Source of the DNA: Gammaproteobacteria bacterium UBA2965 | GTDB lineage: Bacteria; Pseudomonadota; Gammaproteobacteria; Pseudomonadales; Azotimanducaceae | Assembly: GCA_002348385.1 (NCBI GenBank) | Contig: DEBD01000013.1 | Span: 36,472-60,853, forward strand | Direction of reading: 5' to 3' | Length of the DNA stretch: 24,382 bases | Shown here: positions 21,614 to 24,382 of the stretch, piece by piece | How the letters are laid out: the number at the start of each line of letters is the position of its first letter | Position numbering within the stretch: the stretch's first letter is position 1 | Made by a program: the position numbers and the translations under genes | The notes under the pieces: model-generated | Database searches by the model: none | Told to the model about the DNA's origin: nothing | What the model saw: the letters and a program-made list of their open reading frames with translations, nothing else

Positions 21614-24229
21614 ATGCGACCGGACAAGATGACAAGCAGACTGCAGGAGGGGATTGCCGACGCACAATCTCTGGCATTAGGCAATGACCATTCCACGCTC
21701 GAGCCCCTGCACCTGCTGGGCGTGCTGGTGGAGCAGAAGCAAAGTTCTGCCATGCCCCTGCTGGCGCGCGCCGGGGCAAGGGAAGCGGAACTAAAGCAGC
21801 GGCTTGCGGACACGCTCGACGCCTTGCCCCGATTGAGCATCCCGACCGGAGAAATCTCCATGGGTGCGGGGTTCGTCAAGGTGATGAACTTGGCCGATCG
21901 GTTCGCGCAGAAGGCGGGGGACGATTTTCTGTCCACCGAACAGGTACTGATGGCCATGTGGGGCGATGCCACTGCGGCGCAGGTACTGCGCGAGTCAGGT
22001 GTTAACGAACAGGCGCTGGAAGCTGCCATCAAAGAAACCCGGAGCGGAGAAACCGTGTCAGATCCCAACGCAGAAGAACATCGTGAGGCGTTGGAGAAAT
22101 ACACCGTCGACCTGACCTCACAAGCCGAGGCCGGCAAGCTCGACCCTGTGATCGGCCGCGATGATGAAATTCGCAGAACGGTCCAGGTGCTGCAGCGGCG
22201 GACCAAGAACAACCCCGTGCTGATTGGTGAGCCGGGCGTAGGTAAGACCGCCATCGTGGAGGGCCTGGCGCAGCGAATCCTCAACGGCGAAGTGCCCGAA
22301 GGATTGAAGGACAAGCGTATCCTCGCGCTGGACATGGGTGCCCTCATTGCGGGCGCCAAGTTCCGTGGCGAGTTCGAGGAGCGCCTCAAGGCGGTGCTCA
22401 ACGAGCTGAGCAAGCAGGAAGGTAATGTCATCCTTTTCATCGACGAATTGCACACCATGGTTGGCGCGGGCAAGGCCGAAGGTTCCATGGATGCCGGTAA
22501 CATGCTCAAGCCCGCGTTGGCGCGTGGTGAGTTGCATTGTGTAGGTGCTACCACGCTGGACGAGTACCGCCAGTACATCGAAAAAGATGCCGCCTTAGAG
22601 CGGCGCTTTCAGAAAGTGCTTGTGGACGAACCCAGTCTTGAGGACAGCATCGCCATTCTGCGCGGCCTGCGCGAGCGCTACGAGCTGCACCACGGCGTTG
22701 ATATCACCGACCCCGCCATTGTTGCGGCGGCTCGCCTGTCACAACGCTACATCACCGACCGGCAACTGCCGGACAAAGCCATCGACCTGATTGACGAAGC
22801 GGCCAGCCGAATACGCATGGAAATGGATTCCAAGCCCGAGTCCATGGATCGCCTGGAACGTCGGCTGATTCAGCTGAAGATGGAGGCCGAGGCGCTCAAG
22901 CGGGAGACTGACGATGCCAGCCGCAGGCGCCTGGAAGACCTGGAAGGGGCTATCCAAGAAGCAGACCGTGAGTTCGCTGACTTAGCAGAAATCTGGAAGG
23001 CGGAAAAAGCGTCGCTGCGTGGTGCGCAAGGTCTCAAAGAGGCGCTCGACGAGGCGCGCGGTGAATTCGAAGCCGCGCGACGAGCCGGTGATCTCGCGCG
23101 CATGTCGGAGCTGCAGTACGGTCGCATACCGGAGCTGGAAAAACAGTTGGCTGCCGCCGGCGACGCGTCTACCGACCCCCACCAGCTGCTGCGTAACCGT
23201 GTGACCGAAGAGGAGGTTGCAGACGTCGTTTCCAAGTGGACGGGCATTCCCATCTCGAAGCTGCTCGAAGGCGAGCGAGAAAAGCTGCTGCACCTGGAAG
23301 ACTCATTGCACGAGCGTGTGGTGGGGCAGGACGAAGCGGTAACCGTTGTTGCCGACGCCGTTCGGCGCTCGCGCGCGGGTCTATCGGACCCCAACCGTCC
23401 CAACGGTTCGTTCATGTTCCTCGGGCCTACCGGTGTGGGTAAGACGGAGTTGTGCAAAGCGCTTGCCCAGGTGCTTTTCGATAGCGAAGACGCCCTGGTC
23501 CGAGTAGATATGTCGGAGTTCATGGAAAAGCATTCGGTGGCGCGGCTCATTGGTGCTCCCCCCGGCTACGTGGGATACGAAGCGGGTGGCTTCCTCACCG
23601 AACGGATCCGGCGCCGGCCTTACTCGCTGATCCTGCTGGACGAGATCGAAAAGGCACACGCGGACGTGTTCAACATTCTGCTACAGGTTCTAGACGACGG
23701 GCGGCTCACGGACGGCCACGGCCGGACGGTGGACTTCCGTAACTGCGTGCTTGTCATGACCTCGAACCTTGGTTCCGAAGCCATTCAATCACTCACGGAG
23801 TCGGGCAATACCGGCCGTATCAAAGAGACCGTGATGGGCGTGGTGGCACAGCATTTCCGGCCGGAGTTCCTCAACCGGGTAGACGACAGCGTGGTCTTCC
23901 ATCCGCTCGCTTTGGAGCACGTCGGGAAAATCGCCGAGATCCAATTCGACATCCTGCGCGGGCGGCTCGGGGAACAGGATCTGGACATCACCCTTTCCGA
24001 AGCAGCCATCACCGCATTGGTGACCGAAGGTTACGACCCGGTGTACGGCGCTCGACCCCTCAAGCGTGTCATTCAACGACGCGTGGAGAACCCGCTGGCG
24101 ACCAAGCTGCTGGCCGGAGAATTCGGGCCCGGGGATGTCATCGACGTGCAGTTTGGCGACGGCCTGTTCTTGTTCCACAAGTCGCAGCAGAAACTCGAAC
24201 AGAGCGACGCGGCGGTGGGCGCTGGGTAA
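21614..24229 (+). CDS. clpB: ClpB disaggregase (Hsp104/ClpB AAA+ chaperone)
   Basis: 871 residues (E. coli 857). The start MRPDKMTSRLQEGIADAQSLALG aligns with the E. coli N terminus. The order is: Clp N domain (1-145), first AAA+ module with Walker A GEPGVGKT (205-212) and FIDELHTMVGAG, coiled-coil middle domain (about 410-530, KPESMDRLERRLIQLKMEAEAL...), second AAA+ module with Walker A GPTGVGKT (604-611), LLDEIEKAHADVFN, and a C-terminal domain with GYDPVYGARPLKRVIQ. With DnaK it dissolves protein aggregates. GAGG at 21599-21602 precedes the ATG by 11 bases. The C-terminal tail after LFHKSQQKLEQ is about 14 residues longer than the usual ending. Confidence 0.97.
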   Translation: MRPDKMTSRLQEGIADAQSLALGNDHSTLEPLHLLGVLVEQKQSSAMPLLARAGAREAELKQRLADTLDALPRLSIPTGEISMGAGFVKVMNLADRFAQKAGDDFLSTEQVLMAMWGDATAAQVLRESGVNEQALEAAIKETRSGETVSDPNAEEHREALEKYTVDLTSQAEAGKLDPVIGRDDEIRRTVQVLQRRTKNNPVLIGEPGVGKTAIVEGLAQRILNGEVPEGLKDKRILALDMGALIAGAKFRGEFEERLKAVLNELSKQEGNVILFIDELHTMVGAGKAEGSMDAGNMLKPALARGELHCVGATTLDEYRQYIEKDAALERRFQKVLVDEPSLEDSIAILRGLRERYELHHGVDITDPAIVAAARLSQRYITDRQLPDKAIDLIDEAASRIRMEMDSKPESMDRLERRLIQLKMEAEALKRETDDASRRRLEDLEGAIQEADREFADLAEIWKAEKASLRGAQGLKEALDEARGEFEAARRAGDLARMSELQYGRIPELEKQLAAAGDASTDPHQLLRNRVTEEEVADVVSKWTGIPISKLLEGEREKLLHLEDSLHERVVGQDEAVTVVADAVRRSRAGLSDPNRPNGSFMFLGPTGVGKTELCKALAQVLFDSEDALVRVDMSEFMEKHSVARLIGAPPGYVGYEAGGFLTERIRRRPYSLILLDEIEKAHADVFNILLQVLDDGRLTDGHGRTVDFRNCVLVMTSNLGSEAIQSLTESGNTGRIKETVMGVVAQHFRPEFLNRVDDSVVFHPLALEHVGKIAEIQFDILRGRLGEQDLDITLSEAAITALVTEGYDPVYGARPLKRVIQRRVENPLATKLLAGEFGPGDVIDVQFGDGLFLFHKSQQKLEQSDAAVGAG
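22041..22057 (+). promoter_or_regulatory. Internal ribosome site and GTG for short ClpB isoform
   Basis: Codon 148 of clpB is GTG (22055-22057), preceded by GGAGA at 22046-22050 with a four-base spacing. E. coli clpB starts its shorter isoform at GTG codon 149, at the same place in the protein (end of the N domain). The match in position and the Shine-Dalgarno suggest the second start is used here as well. Confidence 0.6.
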
Positions 24230-24239
24230 TCGGTGGGGT

Positions 24240-24280
24240 GCCCGGGCCGTTCGGATCTCAGCAGATCGGCAGACCCGGGC
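24240..24280 (+). terminator. Terminator-like stem downstream of clpB
   Basis: GCCCGGG (24240-24246) pairs with CCCGGGC (24274-24280), enclosing a second hairpin GATCT-CAGC-AGATC (24254-24267). It begins 11 bases after the clpB stop. There is no T-run, so it may act as a Rho-assisted end or a transcript-stabilising stem. Confidence 0.45.
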
Positions 24281-24299
24281 GCATCCAGGTTATCGACTA

Positions 24300-24315
24300 T
24301 TGTATATATATACAG
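24300..24315 (+). promoter_or_regulatory. LexA (SOS) box
   Basis: TTGTATATATATACAG differs from the gammaproteobacterial SOS consensus CTGT-N8-ACAG (ideal centre alternating TA) at one base, and contains a perfect 14-base palindrome at 24301-24314. It overlaps a possible -35 (TTGTAT, 24300-24305) with a possible -10 TACCAT at 24323-24328, 17 bases apart, and lies 25 bases before the candidate ATG at 24341. The gene beyond the window is therefore probably LexA-controlled. Confidence 0.7.
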
Positions 24316-24340
24316 TGGTGTTACCATAATCCCAATCACG

Positions 24341-24382
24341 ATGGATGCTGTCATGGGCACGCCACACGAAACGCCACACGAA
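24341..24382 (+). CDS. Start of an unidentified, probably SOS-regulated gene (partial)
   Basis: An ATG at 24341 opens a frame of 14 codons to the window edge (MDAVMGTPHETPHE); a second in-frame ATG is at 24353. Neither has a clear Shine-Dalgarno. The placement 25 bases after the LexA box is the main argument for a gene here. The residues are too few to identify; DNA-repair genes such as error-prone polymerase cassettes, recN or sulA would be typical candidates by regulation, not by sequence. Confidence 0.35.
   Translation, partial: MDAVMGTPHETPHE
24359..24382. repeat. 12-base tandem duplication at window edge
   Basis: ACGCCACACGAA occurs twice in direct succession and may continue outside the window. 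In the frame of the candidate gene it encodes the repeat TPHE. If the repeat goes on, the N terminus of that protein would be a low-complexity tail. Confidence 0.7.

Noticed and set aside
21316..22578. Long minus-strand open frame of about 420 codons opposite comEC's end and clpB
   Set aside because: Composition is Ser/Ala/Pro/Arg-rich as expected for the antisense of a GC-rich coding region, it has no recognisable domain, and it spans the clpB promoter and the comEC end.
24300..24315. Alternating TA tract as only a -10 region
   Set aside because: The symmetric TGT...ACA ends with an 8-base centre fit a LexA box much better than a lone -10 element.

Overview
The window is a dense stretch of what looks like chromosomal DNA from a gammaproteobacterium. 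The base composition is GC-rich by eye, almost every base is coding, and no interval longer than about 230 bases lacks a gene. The lineage call rests on several signals. There is an AlaA-type aminotransferase very close to the enterobacterial and pseudomonad form. An EpmC (EF-P hydroxylase) gene is present. The order lolC-lolD-lolE, then a DUF2062 gene, then comEC is familiar from Pseudomonas-like genomes. An apbE plus nqrM-like pair lies just upstream, and a LexA box of the CTGT-N8-ACAG type lies at the right edge. I cannot name the genus; a free-living aquatic or marine gammaproteobacterium is a guess. I see no rRNA, tRNA, CRISPR array, transposase, integrase or phage gene.

Left edge (1-1632, minus strand): the start of a proline/serine/glycine-rich lipoprotein and, downstream of the other gene's promoter, an exported TPR protein with a TonB-type C-terminal domain. 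Next (1830-6965, plus strand) is a tightly coupled seven-gene run: tusA, a gamma-glutamylcyclotransferase-like gene, epmC, a 5'-3' exonuclease-like gene, an L-2-hydroxyglutarate-dehydrogenase-like FAD oxidoreductase, an ATP-NAD-kinase-family gene and a SAM methyltransferase. Successive genes overlap by 1, 4 or 8 bases. Facing it (6969-8683, minus) are alaA and a conserved small gene coupled to it by ATGA. msrB (8803) and an acyl-CoA synthetase (9247) follow on the plus strand.

Middle (10780-14138): a two-gene, minus-strand version of the membrane/spermidine-synthase-like protein, a small unidentified 66-residue gene on the plus strand, an enoyl-CoA hydratase/isomerase and a histidine phosphatase, both on the minus strand. 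From 14233 the plus strand carries apbE, a short nqrM-like gene, and the lipoprotein-release ABC transporter lolC-lolD-lolE. A convergent DUF2062 gene overlaps the end of lolE. comEC and then clpB follow, the latter with a good sigma-32-like promoter and a conserved-looking internal start for the short ClpB isoform. The window ends in a terminator-like stem, a near-perfect LexA box and the first codons of an unidentified gene.

Most of the window is housekeeping: envelope lipoprotein export, protein quality control (ClpB, MsrB), translation-factor modification, cofactor maturation and metabolite repair. The most unusual item is the nqrM-like gene. It keeps the family framework but has lost two of the four conserved cysteines, including the one I recall as essential, and no nqr structural genes are visible beside it. 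I did not find a convincing wholly new multi-gene system; the remaining observations are local.
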